Source: Aporrectodea caliginosa
Lineage: Eukaryota > Annelida > Clitellata > Crassiclitellata > Lumbricidae
Reading direction: 5' to 3'
Assembly (NCBI GenBank): GCA_020284085.1
Contig: JACEVL010000146.1
Span: 490,723-554,722, forward strand
Length of the DNA: 64,000 bases
Made by a program: the position numbers and the translations under genes. Within the stretch, counting starts at the first letter, position 1; each line of letters opens with the position of its first letter. The notes beneath the pieces were generated by a model. It was not told the origin of the DNA. It worked only from the letters and a program-made list of their open reading frames with translations, and made no database searches. This document shows, piece by piece, positions 30,346 through 41,169 of this stretch.

Positions 30346-30543
30346 AGAGAATTGATGGATGGATGGATGGATGGGTGGGTGGGTGGATGGATGGATGGAT
30401 GGGTGGGTGGGTGGGTGGGTGGGTGGATGGATGGATGGATGGATGGATGGATTAATGGATGGATGGGTGGATGAAACGAGGAAGGATGGAGAAAGATTCA
30501 GGGAAGGGAAGGCGGTAGGATAATTGGACGGAAAATGTTCGGT

Positions 30544-30635
<92 letters not shown>

Positions 30636-30656
30636 GACAGACACAGACACAGAGAC

Positions 30657-30718
<62 letters not shown>

Positions 30719-30980
30719 TTAGTGAAGCAAGGTCAGCGGGAGGGTCAGGTGAGATTTGGTGTAAGACGGTGAAAGAGATGAAAGAGAGGGCTTTAGTAGA
30801 GAGGAAGGGTTGTTAAGTGTAAGAGAGATCATGAGGGGAGCGGAGGGTCGAAGTACAAATTGGGGTTTCGAAGAATTTCAGGAAGTGTGAGGGGAAAGGA
30901 GACTATAAGGAAAAGCAGGGAGAAAGGAAGGAGGTTCTAAAGAGGGAAGACAGTTCGAGGTGAAGGAGATTAAAAAGAAT
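30346..30980 (+). repeat. (GGAT/GGGT)n, (GACA)n and (GA)n arrays with purine-rich flank
   Basis: GGAT/GGGT at 30352-30465, GACA at 30563-30640 and GA at 30663-30715. 30721-30980 is purine-rich without a clear unit. Confidence 0.9.
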
Positions 30981-31799
30981 GAAGGAAGGAAGAAGGGAGG
31001 AGGGAGTAAAGGAAGGAAGAAAGGAAGGAAGGAAGTAGGGAATCAAGTACGGAAGGAAGGAAGGAAGGAAGGAAGAAAGAAGGGAATAAAAAGAAAGGAA
31101 GGAAGGAGGGAATAAAAAAGAAACAAAGGAAGGAAAGAATAAAGTAAGGAAGGAAGAACGGAAGAAAGGAGGGAATAAAGGAAGGAGGAAATAAAGGAAG
31201 GAAGGAAGAACAGAAAGGAAGGAGTGAATAAAGTAAGGAAGGAAGGAATAAAAGAAGGAAGGAAGGAGGGAAGGAAGGAATAAAGGAAGGAAGGAAGGAG
31301 GGAATAAAGTAAGGAAGGATGGAAGGAAGGAAGGAAGGAGGGAATAAAGTAAGGAAGGACGGAAGGAGTGAGGGAATAAAGGATGGAAGGGAGGGATAGG
31401 AGAGGGAGGGATGAAGGAATGCGGGCATGTATGAGGGAAGGAAGGAAGGAAGGAGGGAATGAAGGAAGGAAGGACGGAAGGAGTGAGGGAATAAAGGATG
31501 GAAGGGAGGGATAGGAGAGGGAGGGATGAAGGAATGCGGGCATGTATGAGGGAGGGAAGGAAGGAAGGAAGGAAGGAGGGAATAAAGGAAGGAAGGACGG
31601 AAGGAGTGAGGGAATAAAGGATGGAAGGGAGGGATAGGAGAGGGAGGGATGAAGGAATGAGGGCATGTATGAGGGAGGGAAGGAAGGAAGGAAGGAGGGA
31701 ATAAAGGAAGGAAGGAAGGAGGGATGGAAAGGAAGGAAGGAGAGGAATGAACGAAGGAGCGAAGGATGGGCGTAGAACGGGGGAAGAGAGGCGGGGGAG
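30981..31799 (+). repeat. (GGAA)n block with a 115-123 bp higher-order unit
   Basis: GGAAGGAA repeats are interrupted by a longer module containing GGAATGCGGGCATGTATGAG, seen at about 31415, 31530 and 31653. Three copies of the composite are near identical, so the array grew by unequal exchange of the long unit. Confidence 0.9.
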
Positions 31800-32205
31800 A
31801 GACGTTCATTTCATGACCTCTGCTACAGCCTATAAGTCGGGCGATGGTCGGCGATGCTGGCAGCTGGCTACGGAAGCTGGCGACTTATCCATCAATCATT
31901 AAAGCCGACTGCTGCAGCAGCGGAGCCGGAGACGAGATATTGCCCACGGGGGGTTTCGTGTCTACGGCCGACGGACGGCGACTGACGGACGGAAGAAGGG
32001 AGGAGAGAGGGAGAGGGAGCGAAGGCAGGGGGGTGGATGGATGGAGGGAGGGATGGGTGGAGGTAGGGAGGGGCGGGCGGCTGGTCGGCGCCAACAGAGC
32101 TCTTCATCAGGACCGCGGCCAATAAGCGGACGCTACCAGCTGCATCCTGGTCGAAGGAACGGGACAATCGCAACGAGTGTGTAACCGGCAACTTAAGCGG
32201 GAGGA
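31800..32205. promoter_or_regulatory. GC-rich non-repetitive island
   Basis: Holds CGACTTATCCATCAATCATT (31880), a cluster of homeodomain/PBX-like cores, and CAGCAGCGGAGCCGGAGACG. ATAAGTCG and CGACTTAT form an 8-bp inverted pair about 45 bp apart. The right half is GGAC/GGAG repeat. No exon is supported. Confidence 0.3.
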
Positions 32206-32335
32206 TAGTATCGTAATCGTAATTCGTAAAGTTCAAACTTCTAAAGCGCCACTCGAAAACCAAGCACATGGCACCAGCTTGCTCACGAGCGCTGCGTCTG
32301 GTTAGAGTGGTTGTCCAAAAGAATAGTCTGAAGTA
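32206..32335 (+). repeat. Dispersed repeat family E copy
   Basis: ATCGTAATCGTAATTCGTAA, CAAACTTCTAAAGCGCCACT, GGCACCAGCTTGCTCACGAG and CGCTGCGTCTGGTTAGAGTG follow the family order. Confidence 0.75.
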
Positions 32336-32364
32336 TAGCATTAAAATACTAGCCATGAGAGGCA

Positions 32365-32584
32365 GAGAGTAGGAAGTGTTAGCGACTTCATCTTTCTTAG
32401 TCTCGGCATATGAGGACTGGTGGCTATTGGTCTCCCTCGCCGTCTCATCTTCCCCTCAACAGTGTACGGTTCGTGTACTCATTATAGCTGAATCTGGTAG
32501 GGGGCACAGGTGGAGAAGATATCTCGATGCAAATTTCTACCCTGGCAAGCATTTGAACCTCCGACCTCTCGGTTGGCAGTCCCA
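32365..32584 (-). mobile_element. tRNA-derived SINE (family A)
   Basis: The minus strand begins GGGACTGCCAACCGAGAGGT, has the B-box region GGTTCAAATGC and CCAGGGTAGAAATTTG, then AGCTATAATGAGTACACGAA, and ends with CATATGCCGAGACTAAGAAA and GAAGTCGCTAACACTTCC. The A box is truncated at the (AATC)n array. Confidence 0.75.
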
Positions 32585-32592
32585 TCGATCAC

Positions 32593-32662
<70 letters not shown>

Positions 32663-32705
32663 CTCTTTTATTGAAGCCGTATCAAATCAAATCACATAAC
32701 ATTTC
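32585..32705 (-). repeat. (AATC)n microsatellite at a LINE 3' end
   Basis: About 19 AATC units (32585-32660). On the minus strand they follow GGCTTCAATAAAAGAGTTTT, a retroposon 3' end with AATAAA. A parallel junction is at 36964-36998. Confidence 0.7.
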
Positions 32706-32817
32706 AACATAAAATATCAGGATTGGCCGCGCGAGGAAGAAGGGAGGAGATTATCTAGATTATCTCGGAAACCATGTACCAACGGAGTTAATGGCCATTA
32801 TCCTGGCACTGACGTTT

Positions 32818-32862
32818 CGGGTGGTGCCAGTCCTAAGCCTGGAGAAAGGAGGAGGGCGACTT
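32818..32862 (+). mobile_element. Short retroposon family B fragment
   Basis: GTGCCAGTCCTAAGCCTGGA and AAAGGAGGAGGGCGAC only. Both ends of the element are missing. Confidence 0.6.
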
Positions 32863-33645
32863 CAACTGTCCTGGCAGCCATAAGATGTCAGTTACTACTA
32901 GGAATATAGGCCACAAAGTGATCGCTTGTTATTCTTATCCGACCTGATGCTTGTTGCCCGGTTTCGGCATCAGCCGGTTACCGCCACGATGATGATGATG
33001 ATGATGATGATTTTGATGATAACTATGATAACTTCTACCCTCCCTCCCAGCCCTCCCCTACTGCCTGCCCCAGCTTCCGTCGGTCTTTACCCCTCCGCCG
33101 CCCTCTCCCGTTTCACCCCGTGGCATGCATTATGCGCCCCAAAACGGTTCTACCCAGCTGCTACCCCGAATTACATGGATATACACAGGCTACATACACG
33201 CATACACAATACATATACATGTATGTACAGAAGAAGATATACGCATACACACATACATGCATGTATACATACATTCAAATAGATACATGAATATATGCAG
33301 ACGTACATACATACATTGATACACATCCATACATAAATTGAAGACGTGCATACATACTTACATACATGTGGCATACATGCATACATATATGCCATACATA
33401 CACATACACACACAAATGCATATAATTATACACATACACACATACATACATGTACATGAATGCAAACATACTGTACATACATTCATACATACAAACACTG
33501 AAGTACATACATAAAGATGTACGCATAGATATATGCAGACGTACACACACACATGCTTCCACGTGCATAATTGCATAAATGCAGACGTACACACACATAC
33601 ATACACACACACATACATACACATACATACATACAGGCGTGCACA
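32863..33645. repeat. Short unique stretch, (GATGAT)n, then (ATAC)n array
   Basis: GATGAT at 32987-33010. 33020-33180 is C-rich unique sequence (CCCTCCGCCGCCCTCTCCCG) without an exon. ATAC/ACAC/GCAT units fill 33180-33640. Confidence 0.85.
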
Positions 33646-33880
33646 CAAAGGCCTCCATAGAAAGAGAAGGATGCATGGCGTCATCTGGCCATTAGTGACC
33701 GACTGTGGATGATCTTTTTCCAATGGACCAGAGACCCCGTTGTCATGGCAAAGCGTTGTCATGGAGATCCGCTGCGAACGAACGCTGTAGAACGGACCAC
33801 CGTCGATTCAAAACCGTTTGATTGACAGGTCGGCTGTCCTTTCCTTTTCTTCTTCGCCCCTCTGTCGTTTCTATAGCCAA
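33646..33880. other. Unique stretch, no feature
   Basis: TGTCATGGCAAAGCGTTGTC is a short direct duplication. Nothing else is recognised. Confidence 0.35.
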
Positions 33881-33956
33881 ACAACTATCTCTGTCTCTGT
33901 CGGGTCTGTCTCTTCAACTAGCCAAACAACCATATCTGTCTCTGTCGGTCTGTCTC

Positions 33957-34025
<69 letters not shown>

Positions 34026-34145
34026 CTGCCTCTGTGTGTCTGTGACTGTCTTTATCTCTGTCTGTCTGTCAGTATGTCTGCCCCTGTCTCTCTCTGTCTC
34101 TCTCTGTCTCTGTCTCTTCGTGTCTCTGTCTCTGTCTCCCTCCCC
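33881..34145 (+). repeat. (CT)n/(GTCT)n microsatellite with a duplicated 52-bp leader
   Basis: ATAGCCAAACAACTATCTCT is echoed by CTAGCCAAACAACCATATCT about 50 bp later, before a 60-bp CT run. Confidence 0.9.
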
Positions 34146-34446
34146 GTCTAACTCTAAGAATAATCTCTCTTGCTCCAGCCTCCATCTCTCCTCTCCCATG
34201 CCATCCCTATTCCCTATCCCTCGCTCTTATCATACCTCTCTTTCTTACTCAAATCAAAGACCATAGTTTAGTACCCACTAAACAGGAGCCCATACTCGAA
34301 CCCTCCTCCCTTTTTCGCTTTCCTAAGCGTCGTTAAACTCAGCCTAACGCTTCACTGATTTCCTTCGCGCGGGCGGAGTTCCGCGTGGTTGGCGCTTGGC
34401 TACGGGTCACCACGATCAAAGGCCTTTGCTGCCCCCTTCGACAGCC
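34146..34446. other. Unique stretch, no gene
   Basis: Moderately GC-rich near 34350-34400 (CCTTCGCGCGGGCGGAGTTC). No exon or repeat is recognised. Confidence 0.35.
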
Positions 34447-34795
34447 GTAGACTAAAACCATCTTAGACTAAAACTGCCTTAGACTAAACCGTCTTAGACT
34501 AAGAACTCCGCCACTGTTCGCTTTCTGACAGTGCCAGTCCCAAGCATGGATAAAGGAGGAGGGCGACGCTAATGGTCTTTGTTACCACACAGTGGTCGTT
34601 TAACAGTAAACAAGCAAGTCTTAGACTAAAACTGCTTTGGGCCAAAACGGCCTTAAACAATATCATCCTAAGATTAAAACATCATTAGACTAAAACTGCT
34701 TCACACCAGAGCAATCTTAGTTTAAAACATCTTGAGAGCAAAACAGCCTTATAGATTAAAACTGACTTAGACTAAACTGTCTTTGCCTAAAGGGC
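34447..34795 (+). repeat. ~15-bp minisatellite (CTTAGACTAAAACTG)n
   Basis: Variants of TTAGACTAAAACTGC repeat on both sides of an inserted family B retroposon (34509-34620). Confidence 0.85.
34509..34620 (+). mobile_element. Short retroposon family B copy inserted in the minisatellite
   Basis: AACTCCGCCACTGTTCGCTT, GTGCCAGTCCCAAGCATGGA, AGGAGGAGGGCGACGCTAAT, CACACAGTGGTCGTTTAAC and an AAACAAGCAAG tail. GTCTTAGACTAA flanks both ends, a 12-bp target duplication, although the array itself repeats this word. Confidence 0.85.
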
Positions 34796-34995
34796 ACCGT
34801 CACAACACCAACACCAAAACTAACACCACCACAAACACTAACACCATCACTAATACTAACACCAGTACTAACACTAGCAGTAATACCAGCTGGTGCTTTG
34901 TTAGTGCTGGTGATGGGGTTAGTTATTGTGTTAGTGTTAGTGATGGTGTTAATGTTGGTGTTAACGGTAGTGTTAGTGCTAACGTTTGCATGTAA
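34796..34995. repeat. Large imperfect palindrome of ACACTA / TAGTGT repeats
   Basis: Left arm (ACACCAACACTAAC-type) and right arm (GTTAGTGTTAGTG-type) meet at ACCAGCTGGT near 34886-34895. Each arm is about 90-95 bp and could form a long hairpin. Confidence 0.8.
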
Positions 34996-35017
34996 ATACT
35001 ATTACATGTCCCAGTAT

Positions 35018-35095
35018 ATTATTATTATTTCAGCAGTTTTATATAGCGCCCCTTCAAGACAGTCTACTCAGGAGCGATCCCAGCCCAACCTCGGT
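35018..35095 (-). mobile_element. LINE/SINE 3'-end fragment
   Basis: ATTATTATT tail, then TTTTATATAGCGCCCCTTCA and CTACTCAGGAGCGATCCC, as at 3763-3830. Confidence 0.6.
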
Positions 35096-35640
35096 CAAAC
35101 AGTGGTACCGTATACCATATTCTCAACAGTACTAGTCCCATCTTTGCCATTATAACCGACCGGCATCCATCCCGGTACTAATTACCACAGCAGCTATTAT
35201 CACGGTATTACCACCACCACGTCCTCGGTGACATACCCAGCGCAAGTCCCCGCAGTACAGCGCCCAACACAGTCTTCTGCCCGTACACGCTTCGTAAGGT
35301 CTCGAGCTCACCGACCTGGTTAAGCCGTCGCCCGCCCGGTCTCTCGCCTGCCCGCCCGACCGGGAGGGTTTCGTCTGACAGGCCGCGCGTTCTCCCTCGG
35401 CTGACGGTGAACACGATTACCGCATTAGGCGGCGGCCGGCGGTCGGTCGGCGGCCGGAGGGCAGCGGCGGCGGTGGCGGCGGCGGTGGCGGCGAAGTCTC
35501 GGCCGGCCCCCCGTACAATCAGGGATAACGTGCTTAGGTCCACGAGGCATCGAGCGACGATGACGCCGGCGACGCCGCCGTTGCCGCCTGCCGGGCCGGC
35601 AACAGACGAACGCCGACGCCGTGGAGAGGGAGGGGATAGG
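35096..35640. promoter_or_regulatory. CpG-rich island
   Basis: From 35325 to 35625 the sequence is very CpG-rich (GCCGTCGCCCGCCCGGTC, GGCGGCGGTGGCGGCGGCG). It includes ACACGATTACCGCATTAGGC and ACAATCAGGGATAACGTGC. It could be a promoter-type island for a gene outside the window. No exon is convincing. Confidence 0.35.
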
Positions 35641-36960
35641 GAGAGATCGGGGAGCGGACGGGAGAGCGGTGGAGGGAAGGAAGGGGAGGAAGAGGAAGAT
35701 GGGAGGGGGGAGGGAAGGGAGGAGAGGGAGGAAAGGCGGCATGGAATGAAGAAGAGGGCTGATGAGACGGGTGAAGGAGGAAGAGGGGAGGAAGAGGAAA
35801 AGGAGGGTGGGTAGGAGAACATGACGAGGATGGGAAAGAAGGAAATGAAGAACCAGGGAAGCGAGGAAGACGAGGAAGAGGTGGAGAGACGAGATGGGAG
35901 GGAGGAGGAGGAGGAGGAGGAAGAGGAGAGATGGTAAAGGATGAGGAGGCGGTGAATGCGAAGGAGGAAATGGAGAACCCGGGAGATGCGGAATGGAAGG
36001 ATGGGTAGGAAGGAAGAGGAGGAGCAAACGAGGATCGGCGAAGCGGGAAGAGGAAAGGGAGGAGGTGGGAAAAGGAAGGTCTGAACATTCTTAGGGAGGA
36101 TTTAACAGAAACGAGAGTCAGAAGGGCGAAAAGAGGAGGAAGAGGAACTGGAGGAGGATGAGAAGGATGAGGAAGAGAAGGAGGAGGAGCAGGAGGAGAA
36201 GAAAGACGAGGAGGAGGAGGACGAAGAGGAGGAGAAGGAGAAGGAGGAAGTTGAGTAGGAAGAGGAGGAGGAGGATGAGAAGGATGAGGAGGAGGAGAAG
36301 GAGAAGGGGGACGAAGATGAGGAGGAGAAGGAGGAGGAGGAGGAGGAGGAGAAGAAGAAGGAATACAGACGAAGGATTCACGAAGACGAAATAATGGGCG
36401 AGTCGAATAAAGAGATAGGAAGAAGATGAAAGGTAAGAGGATGAGACGGAGGAAGAGGAGGAAGAGAAGGAAAATATTGAGTAGGAGTAATGGGAAGATG
36501 AGAAGAGGAAGAAGAAGAGGAGGAGGAGTGGCGAGGAAGAAGGGGAGAAGAGGCAAAGGAAAGGAGAAAATGAAGAGTAGGGGGATGAGTTAGAAGCGGA
36601 CAGGGCAGGAAGAGAAGGAGGAGGAAGAGGAAGAGGTTAGGACGAGAGGTTGGTGAGGAGGAAAGAGCAGGTGGAAGGAGGAGAAGGCAGAAGATGAGTA
36701 GCTGAGAAGAAAGGAGAGGAAGAAAAGGAGGGTCAGAGATTGAAGACGCCAATATATAGGACGACTGAGGGAAGAATGAAGATAGGAATAGAGGAGAGTG
36801 GGAGGGAAGGAGGATTAGCAGGAGGAAGGGAAACCCGGAAGAGGATGTCCAGGGAGTGAATAGGGAGGAGGAAGCTGACGTAGATCGATAACCGTCGAAG
36901 CTGACCGAAGAGAGGGAGAGAAGGAGGAAGAAAGGAAAGAATCGAGAAGTGGAAGGCGTA
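35641..36960 (+). repeat. Polypurine (GGA/GAA) tract, 1.3 kb
   Basis: The plus strand is almost entirely A and G, with GAGGAG, GGAGGA and AAGGAG units and few pyrimidines. Opposite-strand frames rich in Leu/Pro/Ser/Phe are repeat translations. Confidence 0.95.
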
Positions 36961-36963
36961 TAC

Positions 36964-37119
36964 AATCAATCAATCAATCAATCAATCAATCTTTATTGAA
37001 ACCATCAATACAGTTATGTACAGTAATAGACTTCACATATCGAGATGGCAACAAGGAAGGCCCTTAAGGGATTAAAGATCCCGCTAACAGGGACACCTAT
37101 TTGCTAAGCCTTAAATTAA
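36964..37119 (-). repeat. (CAAT)n tail and LINE 3' end
   Basis: CAATCAATC runs (36964-36990), then TCTTTATTGAAACCATCAAT. On the minus strand this is TTTCAATAAAGA plus tail. GCCCTTAAGGGATTAAAGAT at 37061 contains a CCCTTAAGGG palindrome. Confidence 0.65.
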
Positions 37120-37127
37120 CGTAGTGG

Positions 37128-37767
37128 TAGTGTTGTTTTCGTTAACTAAAACTAAAACGAAAACCTTCGTTAACGAAAACTCAGGGTTATAGTTAACTAA
37201 AACTAAAACTAAAACTAAAACTTGGTGAAATAACTAAAACTAATAATAACTAAAACTCGCGGAGCCGGCCAAAAACGATAACTGAAACTAAAACGGTCAA
37301 AACTAATAATAACTAAAACATCTAACGAAAACCTAATGAAAACACACAACGAAAACCTAGCGTCCTTGAATATTCAATGTTTTTGTACATACGGGCGAAA
37401 ATCGGGGAATCACATAAAGCTCAACAAGAAATTTTTGCCACACTAATCATTAAAGGGACATTATATCATGTATGATACATGGCGTGTTGTCATACTGTAA
37501 GAATAATGGTTGCTATTGCCAATTGGCAGTAATTTGATATACATTGTTGTCGGCTAACTATCAGTGAACAAATAACTGAAACTAAAACTAAAACTAAAAC
37601 TGAAGAAACTAAAACTGAAACGAGGAAGTGTCAGTTTCTATTAACTAAAACTACAACTAAAACTAAAACTTGGCGAAATAACTAAAACTAATAATAACTA
37701 AAACACCTAGCATGTAAAACTAATAATAACTAAAACTAAAACTCAAGGCAAAACTAAAACAACACTA
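37128..37767. mobile_element. hAT-type MITE, 640 bp, with 8-bp target duplication
   Basis: TAGTGTTGTTTTCGTT at the left and the inverted TAGTGTTGTTTTAGTT at the right form a 16-bp terminal repeat with one mismatch. CGTAGTGG flanks both sides exactly (37120-37127 and 37768-37775). The subterminal regions are dense in AACTAAAACT repeats. It has no coding capacity. The TAGNGTTG start and 8-bp duplication are hallmarks of the hAT superfamily. Confidence 0.93.
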
Positions 37768-37775
37768 CGTAGTGG

Positions 37776-37906
37776 CAGGACGGTTAACAGCCTGAATTTA
37801 CAGGATAACAAATGCGAAGTTGTTGAGTGAACGACTGATTGATTGATTGATCGATTGGGTGACTGGTTGATTGAGTGAGTGAGTTTGTGAGTGAGTGAAT
37901 AAATGT

Positions 37907-37937
<31 letters not shown>

Positions 37938-38530
37938 AGTGAGTGAGTGAGTGAGTGAATGTGTGTGAGTAAGTGAATGAATGTGTGAATGTGTGTTGTG
38001 TGTGTGTGTGTGAGAGAGTGAGTGAATGAGTGAGAGAGCGATTGAGTGAGTGAGTGAGTGAGTGAGTGAGAGAGCGAGTGAGTGAGTGAGCGAGCGAGTG
38101 AGCGAGCGAGCGAGCGAGCGAGAGAGTGAGTGAGCGAGCGAGCGAGTGAGCGAGCGAGTGAGTGAGTGAGTGAGTGTGAGTGAGTGAGTGAGTGAGTGAG
38201 TGAGTGAGTGAGTGAGTGAGTGAGTGTGAGTGAGTGAGTGAGTGAGTGAGTGAGTGAGTGAGTGAGTGAGTGAGTGAGTGAGTGAGTGAGTGAGTGAGTG
38301 AGTGAGTGAGTGAGTGAGTGAGTGAGTGAGTGAGAGTGGAGTGAGTGAGTGAGTGAGTGAGTGAGTGAGTGAGTGAGTGAGTGAGTGAGTGAGTGAGAGA
38401 GCGATTGATTGGGTGAGCAGGAAGGTGAATAATTATTGGTAGGCATACAGGTAGGTATAGGTAGGTAGGTACTACCTACCTACCTACCTATCTACCTACT
38501 TGGTAGGTAGTCAGTCGGTGGATAGTTGAG
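37776..38530 (+). repeat. (GAGT)n array with flanks and a GGTA palindrome
   Basis: GAGT/GAGC units run from about 37871 to 38400. ATAGGTAGGTAGGTACT then ACCTACCTACCTACCTAT at 38457-38492 is a near-perfect inverted repeat. Confidence 0.95.
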
Positions 38531-38872
38531 TGAGTGAGCGAGTAACCGGATGAGTGATTGAATATTTTGCATTAATTGTTTAGATGCAAAAATAAGCACA
38601 ATAATAAAAACATCTCTTTATTAAACGGTAATTGTCTTATTCGGAAATTGTCTCCCAAAGGATTTCCTTTCGCATATTTGCATAAGAGAATAACAAGCTC
38701 CTTGCAGATAGTAATAGAAGCATGACGCTAATAGAAGTCCATGAAATTATCTGGAAAAGACAATTAAAGTTGGAAGGAAGACAAATAGGCTATTGTTGAG
38801 GAAAACACGAAATAATCGTTGCAGTACATCTTTTACTTATGGAGCGAATTGTACACCTAAAAGAGGTGTTTA
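38531..38872. other. Unique AT-rich stretch, no gene
   Basis: No reading frame or repeat is recognised up to the 47-bp direct repeat at 38873. Confidence 0.4.
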
Positions 38873-39449
38873 ATTATTTTGAACAGTTCTCGCTGTTCGT
38901 GTGTCATGATACCGCAGTGTGATTTTCCTTACAGGTTTTATTTTAGTTATAGTTATAGTTATAGTTAATGATTTTTTATTTTAGTTATAGTTATAGTTAT
39001 AGTTAGTATTATTTTTTAGTTATAGTTATAGTTATAGTTAATGGATTTTTATTTTAGTTAATTTTAGTTACTACTTAGTTACAATAATTAAGTCTATAAG
39101 CAAAATTGTGCGTATTAATACGCTGTTTCACAATTTACTCAGAGCTATGAAAACCTTTGAAGCATGGATACATTCAGCTTCATCAATACACGAGTTTCCA
39201 AAGTAACTGACAAATTTCACAATAAAAATTTCGCATTTTTCGTTCTCATTTATGTCGTATCGTCCATATTGCACTTCCTATTTTTATTTTTTGTATTAAC
39301 GAAAATAAAGATGAATTTTCGTTAGTGTTATTTTCGTTATAGTTATAGTTATAGTTAATGATATTTTTTAGTTAAGTTGTAGTTACGTTAACGAAATGTT
39401 TTATTATTTTGAACAGTTCTCGCTGTTCGTGTGTCATGATACCGCAGTG
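38873..39449. repeat. Segment bounded by 47-bp identical direct repeats
   Basis: 38873-38919 and 39403-39449 are identical (ATTATTTTGAACAGTTCTCG onward to ACCGCAGTG). Between them lie TAGTTATAG arrays at both ends and unique AT-rich DNA. TAGTGTTATTTTCGTTATAG at 39323 resembles the terminus of the hAT MITE at 37128. Confidence 0.8.
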
Positions 39450-39469
39450 CTGCAGCCGATTAGCTTCAG

Positions 39470-39740
39470 ATTATTATTATTATTTGTCCCCCCCCCAAAG
39501 TTTAACGTTTTCTTATGACACCAGAGGCTGTTTACGACAATTCAAAAGGAAAAAAAAGAGAAACTTATAGCATCTATATTAGAGACCATCAAAAAGTGTC
39601 ATAACAGAATCCGAACAATGTCGCTAATAGCTATTGTTTAACGACATACGGTATGATGCACATATTGTAATAAATTAGTTCATTGCAAATTAAACAATAA
39701 TTCGGTAGCAAATGTCCCGTACAAGAAGTCTTAGAAGCAA
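39470..39740 (-). mobile_element. LINE 3'-end fragment
   Basis: The minus strand reads AATTGTCGTAAACAGCCTCT, GGTGTCATAAGAAAACGTTA and AACTTTGGG. This matches the end of the LINE at 39905-40898. An (ATT)n tail precedes it on the plus strand. Confidence 0.6.
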
Positions 39741-39904
39741 AAACAACTTCGGCCACAACTGCACAATACATATGGTTCTAATTATAATTTTAATTATGAC
39801 ATTAGATTCTTATTCTACTTTGAAACTTTAAAACGATTATTTATTAATTTTCAATTTAATGCCATTTTGTGGCAATGTCTATTGTTATCATAGTTTACTA
39901 TATT
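39741..39904. other. No feature recognised
   Basis: AT-rich spacer between two LINE 3' ends. Confidence 0.35.
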
Positions 39905-40898
39905 ATGAATTTTTTTTAATCCATGGTTTAACGTCATATGACATCAAAGGCCGTTGACGACAATTCAAAATTATGTACAATACAGTTGAAACAAAATTGA
40001 TAGAGTTAAAGGCATAAACAGTACTTTACAATGTCACTAATATTCATTGTTTAGTAGCATAATATTTTAGTTCAGATACTAATTTCAATGTTACTTGCAT
40101 TTATAAGATAACATACTGTAAGACGGTCTTTCAGGAAAATTATACACTGTTTTTCAGCAATTATCACACATAAATTTTTAATGTAAAATGAAAAGATTCC
40201 TGATAAACAGCAATAATGTACACGAGATATCAATTCAGCTATTCAATGATATTACAGCATTGGTTTCAAGTTTACAAAACCTGTACATCCATATCAACGT
40301 CCACTGACATTATAAACATTACAACCTAAAAAACCCTTCCCTTACCGATAAGGTTGACCAGCCTAAAGACTTCACCTTGTAAGCAGCCCACACTAAGCAA
40401 GGTCCTAATATTAAATTCTAACTTGAATACTTTACATTTATCTGTTAATATATTCGAGATATTTTCTTTGTTACAGTGCAACAATAGATGAGTTATATTT
40501 TCTTTGACTTTACAAGAAGTGCATAATCCATTTTCGTGCTTCTTCATTAGAAAAAGTCTTTCGTTAAGGTTTACCTGTCCCAATCTTAGTCTGGAGATTT
40601 GCACTTCTTTTTTTCTACTAAAATCTAGAAATTTATTGCTTGTATCTACAACAGGACAAATGCTCTTATACTGAAGACCCTTGATATCATTATCATATTC
40701 CTTCTGCCATTTAGAGATTATATACGATTTAATTATTGAAAATACTTCTTGTAATTCTAGATAATCTGTTGAGTTAATTATGGGTAGCTCCAATGATTGC
40801 CCTGCCAATAAATCAGCTCTTTCATTACCCAGTATACCTACATGACTATAGGGATCCATATCAAATGTACCTCATGAATTCCATTCACATATGCTATA
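39905..40898 (-). mobile_element. 5'-truncated LINE, copy 2
   Basis: It contains the end of RNase H and the C-terminus of ORF2 (40326-40897), then a 3' UTR that ends GTCAACGGCCTTTGATGTCA, GACGTTAAACCATGG and a poly(A)-like run at 39905-39920. It is the same family as 7441-9722. Confidence 0.8.
40326..40897 (-). pseudogene. LINE ORF2 end (RNase H terminus and C-terminal domain), frameshifted
   Basis: The open frame reads SHVGILGNERADLLAGQSLE, then LELQEVFSIIKSYIISKWQ, RKKEVQISRLRLGQ, CTSCKVKENITHLLLHC and a tail ending VNLIGKGRVF. The upstream frame NGIHEVHLIWIP precedes it, displaced by an extra TA in CCCTATAGTC near 40848-40856. Copy 1 has WIPSHIG there, so the insertion is a lesion in this copy. 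Confidence 0.8.
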
Positions 40899-41169
40899 TA
40901 TAGCGAAACCGGGCTATATATAGCAGCAGATTAATGCGTTTTAAAGGTTTCTAATACAACCGAATATTGTTGAACGCTTTGTAATTCGTTTTAAGTGTTT
41001 GGCAGCATCTTTTGGCATCAAAAAGCGTTCACGTCGATTTAAAGAAATTTATTTACATTTTACGATGGTCAAAATGTTACCGATTGGTAGTTTCTAGTTT
41101 TGACGTCAACCTTGCCTATAGCCGAGCTATTATTCGAGCTAAAGCCTGTGAGTTATATATAGCTGCTGT

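Noticed and set aside
25951..31799. Many long open frames rich in Ser/Leu/Cys/Val/Pro or Arg/Glu/Thr/Lys on both strands
   Set aside because: They are translations of CT, GACA, TTCC, GGAT and GGAA repeats, overlap in all frames, and show no domain, codon bias or splice structure.
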